DNA of 64,000 nt, from positions 23,569,739 through 23,633,738 of the forward strand of contig JAGTTD010000010.1 of NCBI GenBank assembly GCA_018398585.1. Reading direction: 5' to 3'. Below the pieces are notes generated by a model. It had not been told where the DNA came from, ran no database searches, and saw only the letters and a program-made list of their open reading frames with translations. How positions within the stretch are numbered: the stretch's first letter is position 1; every line of letters begins with the position of its first letter. The DNA is from Simmondsia chinensis (taxonomy: Eukaryota > Streptophyta > Magnoliopsida > Caryophyllales > Simmondsiaceae). This document shows, in pieces, positions 33,225-43,218 of this stretch. The translations under genes and the position numbers were made by a program.

Positions 33225-34072
33225 CAACATACAATTGTAGGTGGTAGGCAGAAAAGGCAGATTAGGTCGCCACAGAGATATGGGTATGAGGAGATGATAG
33301 CCTATGCCCTTACTACAGCTGAGACAGTGGAAGATTCTGAACCGTCTTCATATTCAGAAGTTCTATCGAGATTTGACTCAAAAAAGTGGCTTATGGCCAT
33401 GAATGAAGAGATGGGATCACTTCAGAAGAACTAGACTTGGCAGCTAGTCAAGCCTCGAACAGGAAAGAGAGTTATTGGATGCAAATGGGTCTTCAAACGA
33501 AAAGAAGGCATTCTTGGAGTGGAAGATGCAAGGTCCAAGGCTCGGTTAGTAGCTAAAGGCTATAGTCAGGTACATGGTATTGATTTTCATGATATTTTCT
33601 CACTTGTTGTTAGACATTGCCCCATACGAGTGATACTTGTTTTAGTAGCTATGCATGATTTAGAGCTTGAGCAGTTAGATATGAAAACTACATTTTTACA
33701 TGGTGAGCTAGAGGAGAGTATTTACATGCATCAGCCTGAAGGTTTCATTGTTGAGAGTAAAGAAGACCATGTTTGTCTATTGAAAGATCTTTGTGTGGTT
33801 TGAGGCAGCCACCTAGTTAGTGGTACAAGAGATTTGATCCATTTATGACTAGCCATGGGTTCTTCAGAAGCAAATATGACAGTTGTGTGTATTTCAGAAA
33901 GACAGATTCAGGCTCTTTTGTTTATCTTTTGTTATATGTTGACGATATGTTAATTGCAGCTAAGGACATGACAGATGTTGATGATTTGAAAGCAATGTTG
34001 AAAAGCGAGTTCGAGATGAAAGACTTAGGAGCAGCTAAGAAGATTCTTGACATGAAGATTAGTAGGGACTGA
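33225..34072 (+). pseudogene. C3 reverse transcriptase remnant
   Basis: After a linker (GGRQKRQIRSPQRYGYE), the frame gives FDSKKWLMAMNEEMGSLQKN, a TAG at 33,432-33,434 (family KNQTW), then VIGCKWVFKRKEG, ARLVAKGYSQVHGIDFHD and LEQLDMKTTFLHGELEESIYM. After a frameshift comes SLCGLRQPP with TAG at 33,818-33,820 before WYKRFDPFM. The active site LLLYVDDMLIAAKDM is at about 33,929-33,973, followed by EFEMKDLGAAKKILDMKI. A TGA at 34,070-34,072 fits CGA-to-TGA (family RDRKAG). YVDD is intact. Confidence 0.9.
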
Positions 34073-34910
34073 AAAGCAGGAAATTTGTACCTGTCTTAGG
34101 AGAAGTACATTGAGAAGGTTCGGGACCGATTTCACATGAAGGATGCTAAACCTGTTAGCACTCCCTTAGCAGCTCACTTCAGGCTTTCAGTATTAGATTC
34201 ACCTCAGACTGACGAAGGATGTCAGGTAAATGTCACAGGTCCCTTATTCTAGTGCTGCGGGTAGTATTATGTATGCTATGGTATGTACTCGTCCAGATAT
34301 TGCTTATGTTGTGAGCAAAGTGAGTAGATAAATGGTGAATCCAGGAAAGGAGCATTGGCATGCTGTCAAATGGATTCTCAGGTACTTACATGGCACTTCT
34401 GATGTATGTTCGGAATTTGGGAAGAGCAAATGCTATTTAGTAGGGTATGTTGACTCAGACTATGGTGGCGATCTCGATAAGAGGAAATCTACTTCGGGTT
34501 ATGTGTTTTGTTTGGGAGACAGCGCCATCAGTTGGAGAGCATGTCTACAATCAGTTACTACACAGTTGACTACCGAGGCCGAGTATATGGCTATTACAGA
34601 AGTGTTTAAAGAAGCCGTTTGGTGAGAGGTTTGATTAGTAAGATCAGTGTTGATTAGGGTACTGTTGGAGTTTACTATGATAGCCAGTCAGCGATTCACC
34701 TAGCTCAAGATCAGATGACGCATCTTTGACAGAACGAAGCACATTGATGTCAAGCATCATTTTATTCGAGATCTGATAGATGAGCGGAAGGTGGAGTTGA
34801 AGAAGATTGGTACTAAAGATAATCCGACAGACATGTTCACTAAATTTCTTCCCAGCGGGAAATTTGAGCATTGCTCGAACTTGGTTTGGCTCTCAGTTTT
34901 AGTTTGTTAA
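34073..34910 (+). pseudogene. C3 RNase H remnant
   Basis: 34,076-34,330 has LYLS, TAG at 34,097-34,099 (family LSQ), EKYIEKVRDRFHMKDAKPVS, then CTRPDIAYVVSKVSR after a frame change. 34,332-34,625 reads MVNPGKEHWHAVKWILRYLH, YLVGYVDSDYGGDLDKRKST (RNase H Asp), GYVFCLGDSAISW and TEAEYMAITEVFKEA. After a stop, fragments SAIHLAQ and a [18 protein letters not shown] sequence end the gene near 34,905. Confidence 0.88.
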
Positions 34911-34986
34911 CCCCGGTGTGGGGGTGTTATTAGAGAAGGTGGAGATATTTTATTTCAGTGATTGAATTTGAGTCAAGGTGGAGATT

Positions 34987-35177
34987 TGTAAGGTTTATGC
35001 CTCAAATTCTTATATTAAACAGGAGGCATGCAGGGAGTACCCCGATCGATTAGGAGAAGAAGCTGATCAATCGGGAAACATACGTAGAAGAACCCCACGT
35101 CCAAAGCGTCCGCCGATAGATCAGTGGAATGCCGATCGATCGGGAGCCGAAATTACACACGAGTATATATACGCGCC
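34987..35177 (+). repeat. C3 3' LTR, left part
   Basis: TGTAAGGTTTATGCCTC onward, matching 28,377-28,575. Many differences from the 5' LTR are C/T or G/A within GATCGATCGG words. Interrupted by G2 at 35,178. Confidence 0.9.
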
Positions 35178-35610
35178 TGTTACAAATTAATAAAATTTAC
35201 TTGTAATTCATTCAAATTTTAGCATTACTTATAATTTTTAGTCCTTATATTGTAATAGGCATATTAATGCAATAAGTAGATCAAATCAGGCGCCAAAATC
35301 TGCAGATTCCCACACTGTTTGGAGCTGAGCAGGGTCGGTTACAGCTGGGCGGGAAATGCAGTTGCAAAACTGAGCTTTTGGCGCTAAAAATACATCAGAT
35401 CAGCTGGGCATGATTCCATGGATTAAGATTGCATAAATTCAGTGCTTATGAATGTAATTGATCATCCAATGAAATTAATACAATTCCTTTATGGAAAAAT
35501 TCTGATTTTCTCATCCCCTTCTCTGTACTTCTCATCCCCTTCAATTCTTTTCTCATCTTAAATTCTCTTCTACAAGGTAAGGTTTCCAAATTAATTTTGG
35601 AAACTTAACA
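35178..35610 (+). repeat. G2 5' LTR
   Basis: TGTTACAAATTAATAAAA to GGAAACTTAACA. The tail has TTCTCATCCCCTTC repeats, shared in style with the 14,421 solo LTR and N1. Confidence 0.92.
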
Positions 35611-35626
35611 ATTGGTGTCAGAGCTG
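35611..35626 (+). other. G2 primer binding site
   Basis: ATTGGTGTCAGAGCTG directly after the 5' LTR. Initiator tRNA-Met type with A-to-G at position 5 of TGGTATCAGAGC. Confidence 0.8.
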
Positions 35627-35675
35627 GTTTATGAATCAAAACCTTGATTAAGCTAGCTTAAACACAAACAAAAAA

Positions 35676-37040
35676 ATGACCGAAGGAGTTAGAGCAAGAT
35701 CGGGAGCTGGTGGTGGTGCGGTTTCGGCTGTTGATGCTTCAAATGATAGAAATCAGGAGCTGCGTGATCAAATAAAGAACATGGAGGCCAAGTTTGATCA
35801 AGAATTTGCTGAACTTAAGCAACAAAGTGCCGAGAGTAGAAGCCAAACCGAGAGTATTCATCAAATTCTGAAAATATTGATGGAAAAAGATGAAAAAAAA
35901 GAAGATCGGCTGCAACAATTGGAGAAATGACTTGAAAATTTACAAGACCCGATGAACAAGCACAAAGAATCAAGTGTGGATGCAATTTTAAAGCCAGCTA
36001 GTCAGATTTTTCCTCAACAACGATCTGAGCAGCAACAACCCAGTGAAAGACAGAACTTCGAACCTGCACGAGACCCGGGTAAAACACCCGAAATTCAGAC
36101 CAATGTAGGGCCATCTACCTACGTCAGACCAGCTGAATCTCAGCCTTCGCAACGTGATCTTGATGTGGAAAGTCCAGATCGAGTCTCAAACTTTGTGAAA
36201 AATGGCTCTACAGCAGCACCAAAACCCCCTGACAGTCAACCTCGATTGTCAAATGCTCACCCGGATGCAGCAACTGAATAGATCGAACCTGTTGTGAGAC
36301 CTTCGGAACGATGTTATCAGCAAAGAACTGGGTCCAATGACAACACTTTGGGTGGCAGAAGTAGCTCGTACCGACAGCCAAGGGTGGAGATCGACCCTTT
36401 CGATGGGAAGCAACCGGAGTCGTGGTTAAGAAGATGCGATCGTTTCTTCTTATACTAGAACGTACAGGAGGAGGAGAAGTTCCAACTCGCAGTAGTACAC
36501 TTACATGGAGATCACGAGGTTTGGTAATACAGTTTGTTGAAATCCAAACCAAATCTTTCTTGGGGCCAATTCGTAGAGGAGATGTGTGAGCGGCATGGAG
36601 AAGGAGAATCTACCGATGTTGTGGATAGCTTTAATAAGCTGGTCCAAGCATCAACTGTGAGAGAGTATATGCTCAGGTTTGGGAACTTGAGAGCAAATTT
36701 GATGTCCGTTTTGACGATTGCTCCCGAAGATGCCGAGTCCTACTATGTTTCGTGCTTTGTGAGCGGCCTTAAGCCTAGGATCAAAAACATGGTGAAAGCC
36801 ATTGGTCCTAAGACTTTGTCCAACACTTACAACAAGGCAAAATTGATAGAAGCAACTCAAGTCCCTTCTTATGATAAAGGGAAGCATTCAGCCAGCAGCA
36901 AGCCGAGAGGCCCCCTGCAGCAGAACAAGGCTAACAGCAGCAAAAGCAGTGACCGGTTCTCGGCTAGACTTTGTTTTCGATGCAACCAGCCCGGGCATTG
37001 GTGCAAATCACAAGCACTTATGTATGTAAAAGGCAGCCGA
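35676..37040 (+). pseudogene. G2 gag with zinc knuckle
   Basis: Start ATG 35,676. The first 85 codons are charged and coiled-coil-like (DQIKNMEAKFDQEFAELKQQ). Stops at 35,928 and 36,279 interrupt the same frame. A frame from 36,534 (about 36,490 by homology) gives the gag body: FVEEMCERHGEGESTDVVDS, VREYMLRFGNLRANLM, YYVSCFVSGLKPRIKNMVKA. The knuckle CFRCNQPGHWCKS at about 36,970-37,010 lacks the final Cys spacing of the canonical CX2CX4HX4C. Confidence 0.85.
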
Positions 37041-37139
37041 GCACCTGCAGAAAATGAAGCTGATAGTGGGGAATCCGATGTAGAACAGGAAGATACTGAA
37101 TGCATTTCACAAGGCTGCTCAAGTGATGATGAGGTCGAA

Positions 37140-38273
37140 ATTTCCATGAAGGCTCTAACCGGAAGCGGAGCTCATAACACAATCAAAATCAAAGGACGGG
37201 CTGGGAAACACTCCATTATTATCCTCATCGATAGTGGAAGCACCCACAGTTTCGTTGATCCGAAGTTGATTAAGAAGGTCAAGCACGAAGTGACGAAAAC
37301 TCATCCGTTGGCGGTTATGGTAGCGGATGGAAATTCCTTGACAACACAAAACAAATGCATAGCCTTCCCTTGGTCTATGCAAAGTCATCATTTCACCTTT
37401 GATTTTCGAGTGATTCCCTTGGGTGGTTGTGACATGGTGCTCGGAGTAGATTGGACGAGGACCTTCAACTCGGTTGTCTTCGACTTCGATAAAATGACCG
37501 TGGCTTTTGAGGTTCATCGCACCAAGGTATCTTTGCAGGGCATGTCCGAGGAAGCTCAGCTCAAATTGATCGAGGCAAAGGATGTGCAAGGTGGAATTAA
37601 AAAGAAGGCGATACAATGGATCGGGCATTTATTCATGGTGAGCTCGGTTATGCAGCAACTGATTCACCCTCCTGCTGTTCAGACTTTAATTGACGAGTTC
37701 AGGGACATCTTTGAAGAGCCTAAGAGCCTCCCTCCTCAAAGGAGTGTGGATCACGCCATACCTTTGCGAGGAAATGCCGATCCGTTCAAAATTAGGCCAT
37801 GTCGGTACCCCCATGGCCAAAAAGCTGAGATAGAGAGGCAAGTGGAGGAATTACTTCTGTTGAGCTTCATTAGACCAAGCCGAAGCCCTTTTGCTTCACC
37901 CGTGATCCTTGTCAAGAAGAAGAATGGGACAGCCCGTATGTGGATCGATTACCGCGGTTTGAATACTCTAACCGTCAAAGACAAATTCCCGATACTGGTC
38001 ATCGATGACTTGCTTGATGAGCTTCATGGGGTGTGCTTCTTTTCCAAGCTGGACTTACGGCAAGGGTATCATCAGATCCGAGTTCTCGAATCCGATATAT
38101 ACAAGACCGCTTTTCAAACTCATCATGGCCATTTCGAGTTCGTTGTTATGCCATTCGGTTTAACAAACGCTCCGGCTACTTTCCAAGCGGCTATGAATGA
38201 TGTCTTCAAGCCTTATTTGAGGAAGCCGGTGCTGGTATTCTTCGGCGACATACTGATTTACAGTCCGACATAG
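37140..38273 (+). pseudogene. G2 protease and reverse transcriptase
   Basis: In frame with gag. Protease LIDSGSTHSFVDPKLI at about 37,205-37,265, with CDMVLGVDWTRTF. RT: AIPLRGNADPFKIRPCRYPH, FIRPSRSPFASPVILVKKKN, MWIDYRGLNTLTVKDKFPIL (the family's first RT blocks), FSKLDLRQGYHQIRV and VMPFGLTNAPATFQ. The active site reads VFFGDILIYS: the first Asp of the family's F.DD pair is Gly (GGC at 38,244-38,246). A TAG at 38,271-38,273 ends the frame. Confidence 0.9.
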
Positions 38274-38436
38274 GAAGCCCACCTCACACATCTTCGACAA
38301 GTATTCATCTTGATGCGACAATACCGGTTTTTTTGCAAAATTGTCCAAGTGCTCGTTTGCTTAAGAGAAGCTTGAATATCTGGGTCATATCATCTCATCA
38401 GAGGGGGGAGCTACTGATCCTAACAAGATCCGAGCA

Positions 38437-39015
38437 ATGCAAGAGTGGCCAACCCCGATCACCTTGAAGCACTTGCGAGGTTTCTTGGGATTAACCGGAT
38501 ATTATCGAAAATTCATTAAAGGTTATGGCTCCATTGCCAAACCTTTAATGGAGCTCTTGAAGAAGGATGCTTTTGGGTGGAACGAGAAGGCTCAGGCCGC
38601 TTTTGAAGGTCTCAAAGCCGCCATGTGTGCAGCCCCGATGTTGAAAATGCCGAATTTTGCTGAAGGCTTCGTTTTAGAGACTGATGCAAGTGGTACTGGT
38701 ATTGGGGCTGTTCTCTCTCAAAGAGGAAGGCCCATTGCATATCTAAGCCAAGATCTAAGCCCCAAACATCAGGCGATGTCGACTTACGAAAAGGAGTACC
38801 TCGTAATTCTCTTAGCCGTGGAGAAATGGAGGCATTATTTGGAGGGTCAAAAATTCACCATTTGGACGGATCACCAAAGCCTCAAATATCTCCTTGAACA
38901 GAAGATCGTGTCAAGAATTCAAAAGAAAGGCTTGATGAAAATGTTTGGCCTTGATTACGATATCGAGTATAGATGTGGCAAAGAAAACGCAGCTGCAGCT
39001 GTCAAGGCGTTTTGA
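38437..39015 (+). pseudogene. G2 RT connection and RNase H
   Basis: One frame off from the RT. LKHLRGFLGLTGYYRKFIKG, FVLETDASGTGIGAVLSQ (first RNase H Asp), YEKEYLVILLAVEKWRHYLE (Glu) and FTIWTDHQSLKYLLEQKIVS (Asp). The family's catalytic order is present. The frame ends in CGKENAAAAVKAF, where related elements have GKEN.VADALSR, so the final Asp of that motif is lost. Confidence 0.9.
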
Positions 39016-39845
39016 GGACACTGTTTCAGGCACATGCTCAGCCATTTCTGTGGTAATTCCTTCTTGGGTCGAACAGCTACACAAGTCCTACGAGGGGGAT
39101 CCATTTGCTAGCGAAAAGGTGGCTGCTGCTGTGCTACCAACCGGCGCGAAATCTGCTGCAGAACACACCGAAACAACAGTACAGAATGGTCTTCTGCGAG
39201 TGCAAGGCAAACTGTATATTGGCGCTGCTACCGACTTGAGAAAACAAGTCATCCGAGCCTCACACGACGCTAGTTGGGGAGGTCACGAGGGTGTGGAAGG
39301 CACCTATCAACGAATTAAAGCTTATTTCAGGCGGCCGAGCATGAAAAAGGATGTAAGCGACTATGTGAAGTCTTGTGAAGTTTGCCAAGAAACAAAATTG
39401 GGAGATTCGCGATACAAATGACTTCTTCAACCTCTTCCCATTCCGGACGGTGCTTGGGTTCACATTAGTATGGATTTCATTGAGAGGCTACCAAAATCCG
39501 AAGGCAAGGAGGTCATATGGGTCGTGGTGGATCGCTTCACCAAATATAGTCATTTTCTTGCTCTTACTCGACCCGTTACTGTGGCGAAGTTGGCAAAGCT
39601 CTTGCTCGACAACATCTACAAGCTACATGGATTGCCCCAATCCATCGTGTCGGACCGGGACAAAATCTTCACAAGCAATTTTTGGAGGGAATTGTTCAAA
39701 CTCATGGGAACCACGTTGGCTCTTAGCTCTTCCTACCATCCCCAAATGGATGGACAAACCGAATGAGTCAACCAATGTGTGGAGCAATATCTCCGGAGCA
39801 TGGTCTTCTCGAAGCCCAAGGAGTGAAACCGTTGGCTTTCCTTAG
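39016..39845 (+). pseudogene. G2 integrase, zinc-binding region and core
   Basis: 39,016-39,421: SHDASWGGHEGVEGTYQRIK, YFRRPSMKKDVSDYVKSCEV and CQETK, the HHCC zinc-binding domain. A frame change near 39,420, then the core at 39,470-39,766: MDFIERLPKSEGKEVIWVVV, VDRFTKYSHFLAL, LPQSIVSDRDKIFTSNFW (second Asp) and LSSSYHPQMDGQTE. A TGA at 39,764-39,766 interrupts before the region with the third catalytic residue. Confidence 0.88.
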
Positions 39846-40504
39846 CCGAATTTTGGTTCAACACATAGTTCCACACAACCATTAGCACTACCCCCTTCCG
39901 AGCATTGTATGGATACTCTCCACCTTCTCCTATGCTGATCCGACAGCCTAAACTCACTGATTCAGCAGCAACGCAGCTTGTGCAGCAGAGGAGACAAATC
40001 TTGCAATCGCTTAAGGACAATCTCCAACATGCTCGGGCCCGAATGAAGTATTATGCGGATAAGAAGAGGGTAGAGAAGAACTATGACGTTGGGGACATGG
40101 TCTACCTCAAATTACAACCCTATAGACAATCAACTGTGGCTGTTCGGTGCAACGTCAAGTTGTGTGCTCGTTACTTCGGTCCCTACAAAATTATGGAGAA
40201 AATTAGAAATGTGGTGTACAAGCTCGACTTACCATCACATTCTTATATTCACCCCGTGTTTCATGTGTCCCTCCTTAAAAAACAGGTTAAGAGAAATGCC
40301 GATACCATGCAAAAGCCGCCCATAGCTAAAGCAAATGGCGTCTTACTGCAGCAACCAAAATCTGTCAAAGCCGAAAGAGTGTTGCAGCTGAACAACCGAA
40401 AAATCCACCAAGTCCAAGTCACATGGAGCAACTTAAATGAGCACTTTACAACATGGGAGGACTACAACTTCTTGAACAGCCTATTTCCAAGCTTTACTTC
40501 TTGA
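39846..40504 (+). pseudogene. G2 integrase C-terminus and chromodomain-like end
   Basis: RARMKYYADKKRVEKNYDVG, DMVYLKLQPYRQSTVA, ARYFGPYKIMEKIRNVVYKL, then FHVSLLKKQV. The last 50 residues (VQVTWSNLNEHFTTWEDYNF, then LNSLFPSF) have the W..WEDY pattern of chromovirus chromodomains. It ends at 40,502-40,504, followed by the polypurine tract AAGAGGGAGGGAA at 40,521-40,533. Confidence 0.88.
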
Positions 40505-40533
40505 GGACAAGAAGATTCTCAAGAGGGAGGGAA

Positions 40534-40966
40534 TGTTACAAATTAATAAAATTTACTTGTAATTCATTTAAATTTTAGCATTACTTATAATTTTTAGTCC
40601 TTATATTGTAATAGGCATATTAATGCAATAAGTAGATCAAATCAGGCGCCAAAATCTGCAGATTCCCACACGCTTTGTAGCTGAGCAGAGTCGATTACAG
40701 CTGGGCGGGAAATGCAGTAGAAAAACTGAGCTTTTGGCGGTAAAAATACAGCAGATCAGCTGGGCATGATTCCATGGATTAAGATTGTATAAATTCAGTG
40801 CTTATGAATTTAATTGATCATCCAATGAAATTAATACAATTCCTTAATGGAAAAATTCTGATTTTCTCATCCCCTTCTCTATACTTCTCATCCCCTTCAA
40901 TTCTTTTCTCATCTTAAATTCTCTTCTACAAGGTTAGGTTTCCAAATTAATTTTGGGAACTTAACA
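40534..40966 (+). repeat. G2 3' LTR
   Basis: 433 bp, paired with 35,178-35,610; ends GGGAACTTAACA before TSD GTGCC. Confidence 0.92.
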
Positions 40967-41238
40967 GTGCCGTAGGGTTACATATTGAGTATCCAATTCA
41001 AAGAGTGAGTGCCGCCATCATCATAGAGAGAGAGAGAAAGAAGTAATTGTAATTCTTCTTTTCTCAAATCAATAAAAGTCTCCATCTCCGCCCGTGGTTT
41101 TCTCCCCTCTCATTTGAAGAGGGGTTTCCACATAAATCATTGTTTTATTATTTTTCATTCTCTTTTATTCGTATTAGTTCTTATTTTTTCACAGTATTTG
41201 ATTTGAATTAAGTACTTGGGATTTCGCATTTCCTCACA
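40967..41238 (+). repeat. C3 3' LTR, right part
   Basis: Continues GTGCCGTAGGGTTAC, matching 28,573-28,843, and ends TTTCCTCACA. Confidence 0.9.
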
Positions 41239-41243
41239 CACTA

Positions 41244-41541
41244 TAAATATCTAACCTCGTCAATATTATTAGCCTTTTATCTATTTCACGAAGAAAGGAT
41301 GACCATTTGAATGAGATTACTCTTACTCAAAAACCATAGAAAGCATAATGAGATACTTGATGAATACTCCTGTTATTTGAGCAACAATTCAAGGGCAACC
41401 ATTAACCCTATATATTGCCCATGACCGATCATAGGCTTTGTGCGAATGGGAGAAGGAGGAAGGATAAAGAAGGGTGATGTACTACCAAAGTGGAACACTG
41501 GTAGGTGTCAGATTGAATTATTCAACTATATAGAAGATATG
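41244..41541 (+). pseudogene. Tat/Ogre-type gypsy RT-RNase H junction, copy 1
   Basis: Unit sequence matching 52,770-53,050. Frame fragments read SIMRYLMNTPVI, QPLTLYIA, and GTLVGVRLNYST, against the lineage's S.KEYL.NPPVL, RPL.LYIA and TLVGAELNYSPIEK. Stops every 10-20 codons. Ends at the N1 insertion. Confidence 0.65.
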
Positions 41542-42110
41542 TGTTATGAACCGGTAATCCGAGGCATGGGCTGTTGTTTAGCTGCTGTTATGCTGCATAA
41601 GTGCTGATATGTGCTGTTAGGCGTGTTTGTTAGTTAATAAAGATGTAATAGAGCAGTTAGTAGGTGTGTGTGTTGTAGTTAGTAGTCTTTTCATTCCCTG
41701 CGTGATGTTATAAGGTGCAAATATCTCTGTTTGTAACCAACCTGCAGTAGCATGCGCCGGATTAGTGGCAGTCAGGCACGGGTTCTGTTAGAAGTGATAT
41801 TGTGGCGCCAAATAGGATTTAAATGTTAGTTAAGCTTTAGTTCTAGATATTTCTAGATGTTTCCTAAGTTGGTTAGTCCTTGTGTGGCTAGCTTCAATGT
41901 ATTAGCTCAGATCATGTAAGTAGTATAAATAGGAGGTCCTAGCTTGTAATTAACAACTTGGATGAATGAATTGATATCTTTTGATATTTCTTTCTACTTC
42001 TTATCTCCTTTCCCTTCTTTCTCATCTAAACTCTATATTCTTTTCTCATCTCATACTTTCTCTATCCCAACCAAAGTTAAGGCTCAAGAGAAATCTTTGA
42101 AACCTTAACA
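41542..42110 (+). repeat. N1 5' LTR
   Basis: 569 bp, TGTTATGAACCGG to ACCTTAACA. Compared with the 3' LTR it lacks about 16 bases near its start (a GTTGATGTTTGG-containing stretch). Confidence 0.92.
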
Positions 42111-42125
42111 ATTGGTATCAGAGCC
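42111..42125 (+). other. N1 primer binding site
   Basis: ATTGGTATCAGAGCC immediately after the 5' LTR, the standard initiator tRNA-Met site. Confidence 0.88.
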
Positions 42126-43218
42126 TTGATTTGGCTTCCGAATCAAGCTCATATCCGGAAAAAGAAAAATACAAAATCTGATTAATTGAATTGCAGTTAA
42201 TCAATAAAAATAGGTGATACTGATTTAGTTCAGTTTTTGCATTGAGGCAATTCAATTCTGCAATTTGAATTGAATTCTGACTGTTAATGACATATGCAAC
42301 ATTCATTGCCTGGGAATTGTTCGATTGGGACATAATTGAGTTACATTGAAGGAAGTTAATTTGATCAGAAGTTGTTGATTACATTCAACATTAAAGCTGA
42401 TTCACATTGATTGAATTCAGTTGCATCGATCAAGCAATAGCTACTGAATTTGTGTGCTGAAGCAAGTAGCAGCTGCTGAAGTTTGATGCTGAGCTAACTG
42501 TCTTGATCGATCATTCATCTGATCAGTTGAGGAAGAAGTTGAAATTGAGATATTTGTTTATACCTGATCATCATCAAAATAGTAGAAATCATCTGAATAG
42601 AGGTAATTACAGATTTTACAATTCAGGAGTTAAAGTTTGAGGTAATGGTTTCCTGAACTTCAAGTTGCAATTCATTGAGAATTCGTGTTTGCTGTTGCAT
42701 TATGTCGAAATTGTGTTGCTAAGCATAGAAGTGGAGAGAATTCATCAGAATCTGCGGTGATTTTTGAGAATTATATGTTATTGAGTCGAGGTTTGCTTAG
42801 GCGGAAAATTTGACAGCGAAGGCCAAAATCTGACAGTGGAAGGAGAAGCGAAAGAGTTGAAATCCGATTTCGTTCGTTAAGATCGCTTTGAGTATTGTGT
42901 TGAGGACTTGATTTTAAGTTAGAGTCGAGCTTAATTCAGAAGTGTAAGTCGAATTACTCAACTAAACGTTGCTGTCAGAAATCATTCGAAGTTAGGGTTT
43001 GTCGAATACTCTGTGCACGAAAATTTGCAAGCTAGGGTTATAACCAGTGACGATGGTCGAACCGATAGCAAGTGATTGTTTGTGAGAACGAAGGAGTAGA
43101 ACTTCATTAAGCAATCAATTGTTGAGGAGTGCGAACAAGTTTCTCACTACTACGATTTTCGAACTTGGATTCTGCAAACTGAGCTGGTCCAAGATTGAGG
43201 TTGTTGTTCATTCTCGAT
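42126..43218 (+). other. N1 leader
   Basis: About 1.1 kb without a sizeable plus-strand frame. Short A-T balanced sequence with repeated TTGAATTCAG/CAATTCATTGA-like words. It could hold packaging and dimerisation signals, which I cannot identify. Confidence 0.5.

Larger units (their letters stand above)
35178..40966 (+). mobile_element. G2: Ty3/gypsy chromovirus with chromodomain
   Basis: 5,789 bp with TSD GCGCC/GTGCC (35,173-35,177 and 40,967-40,971, one mismatch). LTRs are 433 bp each (35,178-35,610 and 40,534-40,966). I count 16 differences by hand, 96.3% identity. PBS TGGTGTCAGAGC at 35,613. Plus-strand gag, zinc knuckle, protease, RT, RNase H, integrase and a chromodomain-like C-terminus. 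The short LTRs and about 5.8 kb size recall the Reina clade, unverified. Stops and frameshifts at 35,928, 36,279, 38,271, 39,013 and elsewhere. Confidence 0.93.
28377..41238 (+). mobile_element. C3: Ty1/copia element with two nested insertions
   Basis: 12,862 bp including insertions, flanked by the 5-bp TSD CACTA (28,372-28,376 and 41,239-41,243). 5' LTR 28,377-28,843; PBS TGGTATCATAGCCC at 28,848. The 3' LTR starts at 34,987 and is split by G2, resuming at 40,967-40,972 and ending at 41,238. An Athila fragment (29,633-32,069) replaces the protease region. Gag, integrase, RT and RNase H follow in copia order. Six stops look like C-to-T changes at CAG or CGA codons. Confidence 0.92.

Noticed and set aside
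43195..43218. Start of the N1 frame upstream of 43,219
   Set aside because: The extra codons begin at TTG. The first ATG in frame is 43,219 and nothing supports a non-ATG start.
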